Below are positions 8,880 through 16,563 of a stretch of 64,000 bases of DNA, piece after piece. The stretch covers positions 88,295-152,294 of the forward strand of contig JAEWOH010000051.1 of NCBI GenBank assembly GCA_023460955.1, in the 5' to 3' direction. Numbering within the stretch: position 1 is the stretch's first letter; every line of letters starts with the position of its first letter. Origin of the DNA: Bacillota bacterium. Its GTDB lineage: Bacteria > Bacillota > Clostridia > Acetivibrionales > DSM-1351. Made by a program: the position numbers and the translations under genes. Below the pieces are notes generated by a model that saw nothing but the letters and a program-made list of their open reading frames with translations, ran no database searches and was not told where the DNA came from.

Positions 8880-10370
8880 GTGGATCACATTATTTGTTTT
8901 GAAAATATAACCAAAAAATTTGGTGGAACATCTGCATTATCAGACGTTTGCTTTAAAATTAAAAAGGGTGAAGTTCATTGCTTATGTGGTGAAAACGGAG
9001 CCGGAAAATCAACCTTGATGAATTTATGTGCAGGAGTTTTCCAGCCCACCAGCGGCACTATCAAAATTGATGGTGAGGAAGTAAAGATTCATAGCATTGC
9101 TCATTCGGAGAAGCTGGGCTTTTCCATCGTATATCAGGAGGTCCCGTTATGCTTGAATATGAGTATTGCACACAATATATTCATGGGTTCCTCAAAAAGC
9201 ACTAAGGGTATTTTTCTCAATGAGAAATTTATGGAAAAGGAAACTGAAAAGCTTTTAGAAAGATTTAAGTTAAACAGAAACCCTTCAGATATGGTTGGGG
9301 GCTTGAGTATAGCAGAACAGTCAATAGTACAGATTGCCAAAGCGGTATACTTTAATCCAAAGATTCTGATAATGGACGAGCCTACTGCTGCATTAACTAA
9401 TGACCAGAGAAATGTCATGTTTGAAATCATAAAAGAGCTTAAGGAAAAAAATGGGACCACCATCATTTATATAAGTCATAGACTGGAAGAAATCATGGAA
9501 ATAGGAGATACCATAACTGTTCTCCGTGATGGCCAATTTGTAACTACTGAAAGTGTAGCTAACGTGACAATTGATGATCTTGTAAGCTTGATGGTTGGCA
9601 GAAAGATTGATGCATCTAAGGATATACCAAGCTACAACACCGGTGAAAAGCTTCTGGAGGTCAAAAACCTAACCAGAAAGGGAGAATTTGAAAATATCAG
9701 TTTCGAACTTAATAAGGGTGAAATACTGGGCTTAGGTGGATTTGTAGGTGCCGGAAGATCTGAAGTGTTGATGTCCTTGTTCGGGTTTAACAAACCTGAT
9801 TCAGGAGAGATTCTTATAAATGACAAAAAAACTTCCATCAATTCACCTGCTGATGCGATAGAAAGCGGCATTGGCCTCATCCCTGAAAACAGAAGAGACG
9901 ATGCGTTGATAGAAGAAATGACAATTAAGCAAAATGCTCAGGTTGTTATAATTAAGGATTTGGTTAAAGGTCTTCTTATTGATAGAAAGCTCGCAGATAA
10001 TAAGATGAAGGAAATGGTTAGTAAGTATAAGATAAAAGCTAACAATGTTAACTTGCCCATACTGACACTTTCCGGTGGTAATCAGCAAAAGGTAATTATT
10101 TCTCGATGGATAAGCAATTCACCTAAAATCCTTTTGTGCGACGAACCAACCAGAGGTATAGACGTTGGTGCAAAAGCTGAAGTTTATTCAATTCTTCGCA
10201 GCATTGCGCAAGAAGGCATTGGAATAATAATTGTTTCCTCTGAATTACCTGAATTACTGGCACTCAGCGATCGGATTATTGTTATGCATGAGGGACGTAT
10301 TACTGGTGAGATGTCGAGAAAAGAAGCTACTGAAGAAAAGTTTATGAGATATGCAGCAGCAGTTGTCTAA
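8880..10370 (+). CDS. rbsA: Ribose-type ABC transporter ATPase, two nucleotide-binding domains (RbsA)
   Basis: A 496-residue tandem ATPase that powers sugar import on the cytoplasmic face. The first domain has Walker A GENGAGKST and Walker B ILIMDEPTAAL, and the first signature is the degenerate LSIAEQ typical of RbsA. The second domain has a relaxed Walker A region (GGFVGAGRSE), signature LSGGNQQK and Walker B ILLCDEPTRGID. The start is GTG 8880, with AAGGAGG at 8866-8872 and 7-nt spacing; an in-frame TTG at 8862 lies ahead of that site. It is closely coupled to rbsC. Confidence 0.93.
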   Translation: MDHIICFENITKKFGGTSALSDVCFKIKKGEVHCLCGENGAGKSTLMNLCAGVFQPTSGTIKIDGEEVKIHSIAHSEKLGFSIVYQEVPLCLNMSIAHNIFMGSSKSTKGIFLNEKFMEKETEKLLERFKLNRNPSDMVGGLSIAEQSIVQIAKAVYFNPKILIMDEPTAALTNDQRNVMFEIIKELKEKNGTTIIYISHRLEEIMEIGDTITVLRDGQFVTTESVANVTIDDLVSLMVGRKIDASKDIPSYNTGEKLLEVKNLTRKGEFENISFELNKGEILGLGGFVGAGRSEVLMSLFGFNKPDSGEILINDKKTSINSPADAIESGIGLIPENRRDDALIEEMTIKQNAQVVIIKDLVKGLLIDRKLADNKMKEMVSKYKIKANNVNLPILTLSGGNQQKVIISRWISNSPKILLCDEPTRGIDVGAKAEVYSILRSIAQEGIGIIIVSSELPELLALSDRIIVMHEGRITGEMSRKEATEEKFMRYAAAVV

Positions 10371-10454
10371 ATTTCAATCAGAACTTGAACGTACTTATAT
10401 CTTTTATTGAAGATTGATTTAGATTGTTATTCTAAGAGAGTAGTAGGTATACAG

Positions 10455-10865
10455 ATGAAAAAAACAAAGATACTAAACTCAGATTTATCAGCGGTTATCG
10501 CACTGATGGGACATACAGATACAATTGCAATAGGTGATTGCGGATTACCAGTACCCGACTCATCTAAAAGGATTGATCTGGCAGTTAGAAGGGATTTACC
10601 CTCCTTTCTTGATGTTCTTACAACCGTGCTTTATGAATTGGAGGTTGAAGAGGTAACTATAGCTTCTGAAATGATAAAGGATAACCCGACTTTAAATAAA
10701 AAAATAACCGAAATGTTTAGCTCGGTTAAGATTAATATGGTGCCTCATATAGAATTCAAAGAAATGACAAAAAACTGTAAAGCCGTTGTAAGAACTGGCG
10801 AATGTATGCCTTATGCGAATATCATTCTGCATTCAGGAGTAGCTTTCACCTGTACAGAAGAGTAA
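10455..10865 (+). CDS. rbsD: D-ribose pyranase RbsD
   Basis: RbsD interconverts the pyranose and furanose (or anomeric) forms of ribose or fucose-type sugars, so that the kinase receives the right form. From ATG 10455 it has 136 residues, the usual length. It carries the N-terminal LSAVIALMGHTDTIAIGDCGLPVP block with catalytic His and Asp, and the C-terminal NIILHSGVAF block. A longer in-frame start at 10407 adds residues not expected in the family. It is the last gene of the operon, 84 bp after rbsA. Its presence means that a reducing sugar with a pyranose form is imported free. Confidence 0.85.
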   Translation: MKKTKILNSDLSAVIALMGHTDTIAIGDCGLPVPDSSKRIDLAVRRDLPSFLDVLTTVLYELEVEEVTIASEMIKDNPTLNKKITEMFSSVKINMVPHIEFKEMTKNCKAVVRTGECMPYANIILHSGVAFTCTEE

Positions 10866-11026
10866 TCTTAATTTTCATGCAAATCAGCAGCTTGATAGAT
10901 TTAAAGTCAGTATATACAGAATATTAAATTTCGTAAGCTAAGATATTTGTAGAAAGCACAGACTATTACACGCAGAATTTATATATTCCACATCCCGGTT
11001 CATGAGATTTTAATATATAGTGCATA

Positions 11027-11076
11027 GGTAAAATTAAGCGTTTTGCTTTAATTTTATACCACTGAACCTTTCAGTG
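11027..11076 (+). other. Two tandem hairpins downstream of the rbsD operon
   Basis: In the 381-bp gap after rbsD, GGTAAAATTAAGC (11027-11039) pairs imperfectly with GCTTTAATTTTATACC (11045-11060). It is followed at once by a perfect CACTGAA-CCT-TTCAGTG hairpin (11060-11076). With the terminator at 11080-11128 this makes three consecutive stem-loops. The preceding stretch 10866-11026 shows nothing I recognise. Confidence 0.55.
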
Positions 11077-11079
11077 AGA

Positions 11080-11128
11080 AAATGGTGACAATTGTGTCCA
11101 CTCAGAACACAATTGTCACCATTTTTTT
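11080..11128 (+). terminator. Strong rho-independent terminator
   Basis: Perfect 18-bp arms (11080-11097 and 11107-11124) around a 9-nt loop, merging into seven T residues. It ends transcription from the ribose-type operon before the sigma-54 activator gene. Confidence 0.9.
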
Positions 11129-11246
11129 ATAATACGATTCTTCTTCTAATGAATGTAAATAGTTTACCTTAAAGTGTGAAAAATTATATTTATTTATTAT
11201 TAAATTAATAAACAGACTGTCCGTCATTTTACGCTATGGAGGTAAT

Positions 11247-12614
11247 ATGTTCATTCATAATATTATAAAGTCAAGCGAGAGTATTTTGGAATCAATACAT
11301 GATGGAATTGCTATAGCAGACTGCGATGAAAACGTTATTTATGTTAATGAAGCCAATTACCGTATTACAGGCATTCAGGCAAGCGAATTTCTGGGTAAAA
11401 AGGTAAGTGAAGTTGTTCCCGGCTCTCATATTCCTCAAGTTATGACAACTGGGAGCAAGCTAATAGGAATAAAAACAAGAGTAAACGATAGAGACGTAAT
11501 ATCAAATATCGTACCGTTTGTTTACAATGGCAAGATTGAGGGTGCAGTATCTATATTCAGAGATATTTCTGAAATAATAGAGCTAAACCAAAAGTTAAAA
11601 GATGCAAAATCAACAATAAAGCATCTTTATGAAGAATTGGATTTTCTGACTGATGCAGACAGCAATATTGTAGTAGGTAATAATAATGCTATGATACAAA
11701 CTCTGAAAACATCACAAAAAGCCTCAAGGGTAAGTTCAACAGTACTATTGCAGGGTGAGAGCGGAACAGGAAAAGAAGTAATTGCCAGATTTATTCACAA
11801 ACACGGAACAAGATCAGCAAAACCATTTATTACTGTGAATTGTGCTGCTATCCCGGAAAGTCTTCTGGAAAGTGAATTATTCGGGTATGAAGAAGGAGCT
11901 TTTACAGGAGCTAAAAAAGGAGGAAGACCCGGTATGTTTGAGTTGGCTGATACGGGTACAATCTTTCTTGATGAAATAGGTGATATGAATTTCCACCTCC
12001 AGGCTAAATTGCTTAGGGTATTGCAAAGCCGTGAGATTATGAGGGTTGGAGGAACACGTCAAAAGCAAATAGATGTAAGAGTTATAGCTGCTACAAATAA
12101 AAATTTGCTACAAATGGTTCAGGAAAATACGTTCCGTGAAGACCTATACTATAGATTGGCAGTAATTAAGATTTTAATTCCATCTCTTCGTGAAAGGAAA
12201 GAGGACGTCCACCTTTATATACAAAATGCGGTAAATAAAATAGGTAAACGTCTTGGAAAGACAGTTTCTGTAACGCCAAGAGCAATAAAAGTGCTTACTG
12301 AATATTCATATCCAGGTAATATCAGAGAACTTGAGAATATTATGGAGGTTTGTCTTGTAAGTGATGAAGACGGGATTATAGATATAAACGATTTGCCGGA
12401 TAATGTTATTCCAATAAAAAAAGAAATTCTTCACAACATAAATCTTTCTTTTAATGAATTTCCTTCTTTAAGTGAGGTAGAAGCCTTAATTTTAAGAAAG
12501 GCAATAGAATCATATGGGGCTAAAGCCGATATTGCAAAAAAATTAAAAATTTCCCGATCTACTCTTTATAGAAAACTTAAAGAATACGGGCTAGAAAATG
12601 AATTGAAAGAATAA
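11247..12614 (+). CDS. Sigma-54-dependent enhancer-binding activator (PAS-AAA-Fis)
   Basis: A 455-residue bacterial enhancer-binding protein. The N-terminal PAS domain (about residues 10-115, with DGIAIADCDENVIYVNEA) is the likely sensor. The central AAA+ domain has Walker A GESGTGKE (170-177), the GAFTGA loop (217-222) that contacts sigma-54, and Walker B TIFLDEIGDM. The C-terminal Fis-type helix-turn-helix is ADIAKKLKISRSTLYRKLKEY. GGAGG precedes ATG 11247. No ACT domain is present, so it is not a full TyrR. It sits upstream of a consensus -24/-12 promoter and of three dyads that are its probable sites. The likely signal is an aromatic amino acid, but that is inference. Confidence 0.92.
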   Translation: MFIHNIIKSSESILESIHDGIAIADCDENVIYVNEANYRITGIQASEFLGKKVSEVVPGSHIPQVMTTGSKLIGIKTRVNDRDVISNIVPFVYNGKIEGAVSIFRDISEIIELNQKLKDAKSTIKHLYEELDFLTDADSNIVVGNNNAMIQTLKTSQKASRVSSTVLLQGESGTGKEVIARFIHKHGTRSAKPFITVNCAAIPESLLESELFGYEEGAFTGAKKGGRPGMFELADTGTIFLDEIGDMNFHLQAKLLRVLQSREIMRVGGTRQKQIDVRVIAATNKNLLQMVQENTFREDLYYRLAVIKILIPSLRERKEDVHLYIQNAVNKIGKRLGKTVSVTPRAIKVLTEYSYPGNIRELENIMEVCLVSDEDGIIDINDLPDNVIPIKKEILHNINLSFNEFPSLSEVEALILRKAIESYGAKADIAKKLKISRSTLYRKLKEYGLENELKE

Positions 12615-12631
12615 TGTATTAATATGATACA
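12615..12631. promoter_or_regulatory. Candidate activator dyad 1 (UAS1)
   Basis: TGTATTAATATGATACA, an inverted repeat of TGTAT/ATACA right after the activator stop codon, about 280 bp upstream of the predicted sigma-54 start. It is one of three 17-nt sites matching TGTWTYAAWWTGANWCA. Confidence 0.55.
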
Positions 12632-12636
12632 TTTTC

Positions 12637-12695
12637 ACAAAAAAACAGCTGCTTTGGTGTTTCAAAATGAGACATTAAACCAGCTGTTTTTTTGT
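12637..12695 (+). terminator. Terminator after the sigma-54 activator gene
   Basis: ACAAAAAAACAGCTG (12637-12651) is matched exactly by CAGCTGTTTTTTTGT (12681-12695), with a 29-nt loop. The loop contains the second candidate activator dyad. Confidence 0.8.
12658..12674. promoter_or_regulatory. Candidate activator dyad 2 (UAS2)
   Basis: TGTTTCAAAATGAGACA, the same 17-nt dyad pattern as UAS1 and 43 bp from it (about four helical turns). It lies inside the terminator loop, about 237 bp upstream of the predicted start. Confidence 0.5.
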
Positions 12696-12758
12696 ATTCA
12701 ACATTTAAAAATTCTTTATTTAAGCGGAAAATTATAATTTTTATTAATAAACTCAAAG

Positions 12759-12775
12759 TGTATCAATTTGAATCA
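12759..12775. promoter_or_regulatory. Candidate activator dyad 3 (UAS3)
   Basis: TGTATCAATTTGAATCA matches UAS1 at 13 of 17 positions and lies about 135 bp upstream of the predicted sigma-54 start, the classical enhancer distance. Confidence 0.5.
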
Positions 12776-12875
12776 GATATATTTAACTTATAGTCTGTTT
12801 GTATATTAATTACAAGAAAATATACTAAAAATATATAAAAATTATTGAAAACTAACAAATTTAGCGCCGAAATTC

Positions 12876-12892
12876 TTGGCATGAATCTTGCT
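12876..12892 (+). promoter_or_regulatory. Sigma-54 (-24/-12) promoter of the tryptophanase operon
   Basis: TTGGCATGAATCTTGCT matches the YTGGCACGNNNNTTGCW consensus, with exactly 10 nt between GG (12878-12879) and GC (12890-12891). The predicted start is near 12903, 43 bp before the tryptophanase ATG. The rest of the 331-bp gap 12615-12945 holds the terminator and three activator dyads. Confidence 0.88.
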
Positions 12893-12945
12893 GTTATATA
12901 TGTATGTAAGTCATTAAAAATATCATGAAAGAGGGAGATATAAAG

Positions 12946-14574
12946 ATGAAACAATACAAGCTGAATGTTGAAACCCCACGTTCTTTTGCTTATGTAAAGA
13001 GAAATATTCCAAAAGTTACTGTTGAACAGCGTGAACGCGCTCTGCAATCCACTCATTATAATGAATTTGCGTTCCCGGCCGGAATGTTGACTGTTGACTG
13101 TCTGTCTGACTCCGGTACAACTGCTATGACTGATCTGCAGTGGAGTGCAATGTTCCTCGGTGACGAGTCTTATGGCCGTAATAAAGGTTACTATGTACTG
13201 CTTGATACAATGCGTGATGTATTCGAGCGCGGTGATAATCAAAAACGTATTCTCGATCTTGTTCGTACAGGTTGTGAAGATATTGAAAAAATGATGAACG
13301 AAATGTACCTCTGTGAATATGAAGGTACACTTTTTAACGGTGGTGCCGCTCAGATGGAACGTCCAAACACTTTCGTTGTTCCACAGGGCCGTTGCGCAGA
13401 ATCACTTTTATTTAATGTTGTAAGTCAAATTTTGAACACACGTTATCCCGGTAAGAACTTTACAATACCTTCCAATGGACACTTTGATACCACAGAAGGA
13501 AACATTAAGCAAATGGGTTCCACACCACGTAACCTCTACAATAAGGATTTGCTTTGGGAAGTTCCGGAAGGCGGAAAATATGAGACAAACCCATTTAAGG
13601 GTAACATGGACATCGAGAAGCTGGAAAACTTGATAAAAGAAGTTGGACCTGAAAATGTTCCGTTGGTATACTCTACCATCACAAACAACACTGTTTGCGG
13701 ACAGCCTGTTTCCATGGCTAACATCCGTACTTGCAGCGAGATAGCTCACAAATACAACATTCCATATATGCTGGATGCTGCTCGTTGGGCTGAAAATTGC
13801 TACTTTATTAAAGTTAATGAAGATGGTTATGCAGATAAATCTATATTTGAAATTGCAAAAGAAATGTTCTCATATTGCGACGGATTCACAGCCAGTCTGA
13901 AGAAAGACGGACACTCTAACATGGGTGGTGTATTGGCATTCAGAGACAAAGGCTACTTCTGGAGAAACTTCTCCGATTTTGATGCTGATGGAAACGTAAC
14001 AAAGGATGTTGGTATAACACTGAAAGTAAAACAAATTTCTACATTAGGTAATGACTCTTACGGCGGAATGAGTGGACGTGACATCATGGCTTTGGCATGT
14101 GGTCTGTATGAGAGCGGACGCTTTGAATATCTGCAGGAACGTGTTGGACAGTGCGAATATTTAGCACAGGGCTTCTACAAAGCTGGTCTTCCTGTAGTTC
14201 TCCCAGCCGGCGGACACGGTGTATATCTGAACATGGATAAATTCTTTGATTATGAACGAGGTCATGACACCTTTGCAGGTCAGGGCTTCAGTATTGAATT
14301 AATTCGTCGTTATGGTATCAGAGTTTCGGAACTTGGTGATTATAGTATGGAATATGATCTTAAGACTCCAGAACAGCAGAAAGAAGTTTGTAACGTTGTC
14401 CGATTCGCTATCAATCGCAGTCAGTTGTCACAAGAACATTTGGACTATGTTATAGCTGCTGTTACAGAACTGTACAAAGACCGCGACAGTATCCCTAATG
14501 TGAAGATAGTTATGGGACATAACCTCCCAATGCGTCACTTCCATGCGTTCCTTGAGCCAGTTTATAACAAATAA
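12946..14574 (+). CDS. tnaA: Tryptophanase (beta-eliminating lyase)
   Basis: A PLP enzyme of the tryptophanase/tyrosine phenol-lyase family that cleaves tryptophan to indole, pyruvate and ammonia. The PLP lysine lies in SLKKDGHSNMGG (K319/K320, the second expected from alignment). DAARWAEN supplies the Asp and Arg around the cofactor. The C-terminal RHF has H531, where E. coli TnaA has His463 and tyrosine phenol-lyase has Phe, which favours tryptophanase. At 542 residues it belongs to a longer clade than the roughly 470-residue TnaA. ATG 12946 follows GAGGGAG. Arginine is mostly CGT/CGC, unlike the AGA-rich neighbours, hinting at high expression or acquisition. A sigma-54 promoter drives it. 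Confidence 0.85.
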   Translation: MKQYKLNVETPRSFAYVKRNIPKVTVEQRERALQSTHYNEFAFPAGMLTVDCLSDSGTTAMTDLQWSAMFLGDESYGRNKGYYVLLDTMRDVFERGDNQKRILDLVRTGCEDIEKMMNEMYLCEYEGTLFNGGAAQMERPNTFVVPQGRCAESLLFNVVSQILNTRYPGKNFTIPSNGHFDTTEGNIKQMGSTPRNLYNKDLLWEVPEGGKYETNPFKGNMDIEKLENLIKEVGPENVPLVYSTITNNTVCGQPVSMANIRTCSEIAHKYNIPYMLDAARWAENCYFIKVNEDGYADKSIFEIAKEMFSYCDGFTASLKKDGHSNMGGVLAFRDKGYFWRNFSDFDADGNVTKDVGITLKVKQISTLGNDSYGGMSGRDIMALACGLYESGRFEYLQERVGQCEYLAQGFYKAGLPVVLPAGGHGVYLNMDKFFDYERGHDTFAGQGFSIELIRRYGIRVSELGDYSMEYDLKTPEQQKEVCNVVRFAINRSQLSQEHLDYVIAAVTELYKDRDSIPNVKIVMGHNLPMRHFHAFLEPVYNK

Positions 14575-14601
14575 CATTAATTAATAAGGTAGTTTGTTAA
14601 A

Positions 14602-14630
14602 GGGAGCGTAAATAAATTTTTTACGCTTCC
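14602..14630 (+). other. Intergenic hairpin between tryptophanase and permease genes
   Basis: GGGAGCGTAAA pairs with TTTACGCTTCC with one G-U pair around a 7-nt loop. No T-run follows, so this is more likely an mRNA processing or partial attenuation element than a full terminator. Confidence 0.5.
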
Positions 14631-14658
14631 TAAATCAAAGACAAAGGGGGACTCCTGA

Positions 14659-16032
14659 ATGAGTGCAAACTCAAATGAAAAGCACGAGCTTCAACGTGGT
14701 CTGAAAAACCGCCATATTCAGATGATAGCTCTAGGTGGAGCTATAGGTACAGGTCTTTTCTACGGTTCGTCAACTTCTATAAAACTCACCGGACCAGCTA
14801 TTACATTAGCATATCTAATCGGTGGCTTTATTATTTTCCTTATAATGAGAGCATTAGGAGAAATGTCTGTAGATCACCCGGTTTCAGGCTCTTTTAGCCA
14901 CTATGCATACACAAACTGGGGAGAGTTTCCGGGCTTTCTTTCCGGTTGGAATTACTGGTTTAACTATATAGTTGTAAGTATGGCTGAGCTTTCAGTTGTT
15001 GGTATTTACGTTAACTATTGGCTACCTGATATACCCACTTGGTTGTCGGCTTTAATATTCCTTGTTATTATTACTTCAATTAACCTTATAAATGTAAAAT
15101 TATATGGTGAGTTTGAATTCTGGTTTGCTTTAGTGAAAGTTGTTGCTATTATTGCTATGATCGTTCTTGGATTATTCATGATATTTACCGGTATAGGCAA
15201 CGGAGGACAGGCTACAGGTTTTAGTAACCTATGGGCTCATGGCGGATTCCTTCCTAATGGTATTACAGGTTTGTTGTTCTCGTTGGTTATGGTAATGTTC
15301 TCTTTCGGTGGTGTCGAACTTATTGGTATTACAGCCGGTGAGGCTGATAACCCAACTAAAACTATTCCTAAGGCAATTAATCAGGTTGTATGGAGAATAT
15401 TGATATTCTATATTGGTGCTCTTGCAGTTATGATGACTATTTTTCCTTGGAACAAGCTAGGTGAAAGTGGAAGTCCCTTTGTAGAAATATTCTCAAAGAT
15501 TGGTATTCCAGCAGCAGCCGGAATATTGAATCTGGTTGTATTAACTGCAGCTCTATCAGCATACAACAGCGGTCTCTACAGTAATGGCCGTATGCTTCAT
15601 GGACTTGCACTTCAGGGCAATGCACCGAAATCCTTTGCAAAGGTAAGTAAATCAGGAACTCCAGTAGTAGGCGTTTTAGTATCCTCAGCACTGACTTTGG
15701 TTGCAGTAGCAATGAACTACCTGGTTCCCGGAAAAGTATTTGTATATCTGATTTCTATAGCAACTTTTGCAGGTATATTAAATTGGACTATGATAATTAT
15801 AACTCAGCTTAAGTTCAGAAAGTCCAAATCACCTGAAGAAGTAGCCAAATTAAAGTTTAAGCTTCCTTTCTACCCAATATCCTCTTATATTACGCTTGCA
15901 TTTATGGCTATGATTCTTGTGCTTATGGCACTTATGCCAGATATGAGAGTTGCGCTAATCATCGGACCAATATGGATGCTAGTGCTCTTCGTAGCATTTA
16001 TGATACGCAAAAGATCGGTAAAAAAGGGCTGA
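14659..16032 (+). CDS. APC-superfamily amino-acid permease (AAT family, AroP/PheP-like)
   Basis: A 457-residue transporter with about 12 hydrophobic segments. It has the AAT-family N-terminus: LQRGLKNRHIQMIALGGAIG, then the unwound-helix GTGLF motif, and ALGEMSVDHPVSGSFSHYA. An FSFGGVELIGITAGEADNP segment forms the substrate-gating TM6 region. These carriers import aromatic, basic or small amino acids with protons. Position directly after tryptophanase, on the same strand and with only an 84-bp gap, points to tryptophan or another aromatic amino acid. GGGGG precedes ATG 14659. Exact substrate is inference. Confidence 0.9.
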   Translation: MSANSNEKHELQRGLKNRHIQMIALGGAIGTGLFYGSSTSIKLTGPAITLAYLIGGFIIFLIMRALGEMSVDHPVSGSFSHYAYTNWGEFPGFLSGWNYWFNYIVVSMAELSVVGIYVNYWLPDIPTWLSALIFLVIITSINLINVKLYGEFEFWFALVKVVAIIAMIVLGLFMIFTGIGNGGQATGFSNLWAHGGFLPNGITGLLFSLVMVMFSFGGVELIGITAGEADNPTKTIPKAINQVVWRILIFYIGALAVMMTIFPWNKLGESGSPFVEIFSKIGIPAAAGILNLVVLTAALSAYNSGLYSNGRMLHGLALQGNAPKSFAKVSKSGTPVVGVLVSSALTLVAVAMNYLVPGKVFVYLISIATFAGILNWTMIIITQLKFRKSKSPEEVAKLKFKLPFYPISSYITLAFMAMILVLMALMPDMRVALIIGPIWMLVLFVAFMIRKRSVKKG

Positions 16033-16102
16033 TTTTAATTACAAATAAAACAATAAAATTTTGAAAATACTAGAAGCATCAAAGTATTTAAGGAGAAATT
16101 GA

Positions 16103-16483
16103 ATGGAAAAAGAAGTAATTTTCACAGAAAAGGCTCCTGCTGCAATTGGACCTTATTCTCAGGCTATCAAGTTAGGAAACATGGTTTATACCTCCGGAAT
16201 GTTACCAGTCGTACCGGAAACCGGTGAAGTGGCTCAAGGAGATGCAGCTGCACAGGCTGAACAGGTTCTGATGAATCTTAATGAGTTACTGGCGGCAGCT
16301 GGAACCAATTTCGATAGTGTAATAAAGACAACAGTATTTATTAAAAATATGGGTGATTTCGGAGCTATTAATGAAGTATACAAAAAATACTTTACAGCGA
16401 ATTTCCCATCAAGATCCTGTGTGGAAGTAGCAAGACTTCCAAAGGATGTATTAGTAGAAATTGAATGTATAGCCGTTATATAA
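16103..16483 (+). CDS. ridA: RidA family enamine/imine deaminase
   Basis: A 126-residue RidA (YjgF/YER057c) protein that hydrolyses reactive 2-aminoacrylate-type enamines to ketoacids. The family signatures are present: APAAIGPYSQAIKLGNMVYTSGM near the N-terminus, the substrate-carboxylate Arg in PSRSCVEVARLPKDVLVEIE, and the matching length. Tryptophanase releases aminoacrylate before it becomes pyruvate, so RidA beside tnaA gives a sensible detoxification and acceleration step. GGAG precedes ATG 16103. Cotranscription with the permease is likely (70-bp gap). Confidence 0.93.
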   Translation: MEKEVIFTEKAPAAIGPYSQAIKLGNMVYTSGMLPVVPETGEVAQGDAAAQAEQVLMNLNELLAAAGTNFDSVIKTTVFIKNMGDFGAINEVYKKYFTANFPSRSCVEVARLPKDVLVEIECIAVI

Positions 16484-16500
16484 ATTTTTATTAACTTATT

Positions 16501-16540
16501 AACCGATAGTCCGGCGCTTAATAGCTCCGGACTATCGGTT
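16501..16540 (+). terminator. Perfect stem-loop between ridA and rpoN
   Basis: AACCGATAGTCCGG (16501-16514) is exactly complementary to CCGGACTATCGGTT (16527-16540) around a 12-nt loop. It is followed by GTTGTTGTAGTTG rather than a T-run. It ends 23 bp before the rpoN start, so it could attenuate or stabilise the rpoN message. Confidence 0.65.
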
Positions 16541-16563
16541 GTTGTAGTTGCAGGAGGTAATAT

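Noticed and set aside
12787..12803. TGTATATTAATTACA as a fourth activator dyad
   Set aside because: Its half-site spacing is 15 nt rather than 17, so it does not fit the other three sites.
12763..13242. A 159-codon minus-strand open frame across the sigma-54 promoter and tnaA start
   Set aside because: It overlaps a well-supported gene and promoter; composition and lack of a start signal mark it as a shadow.
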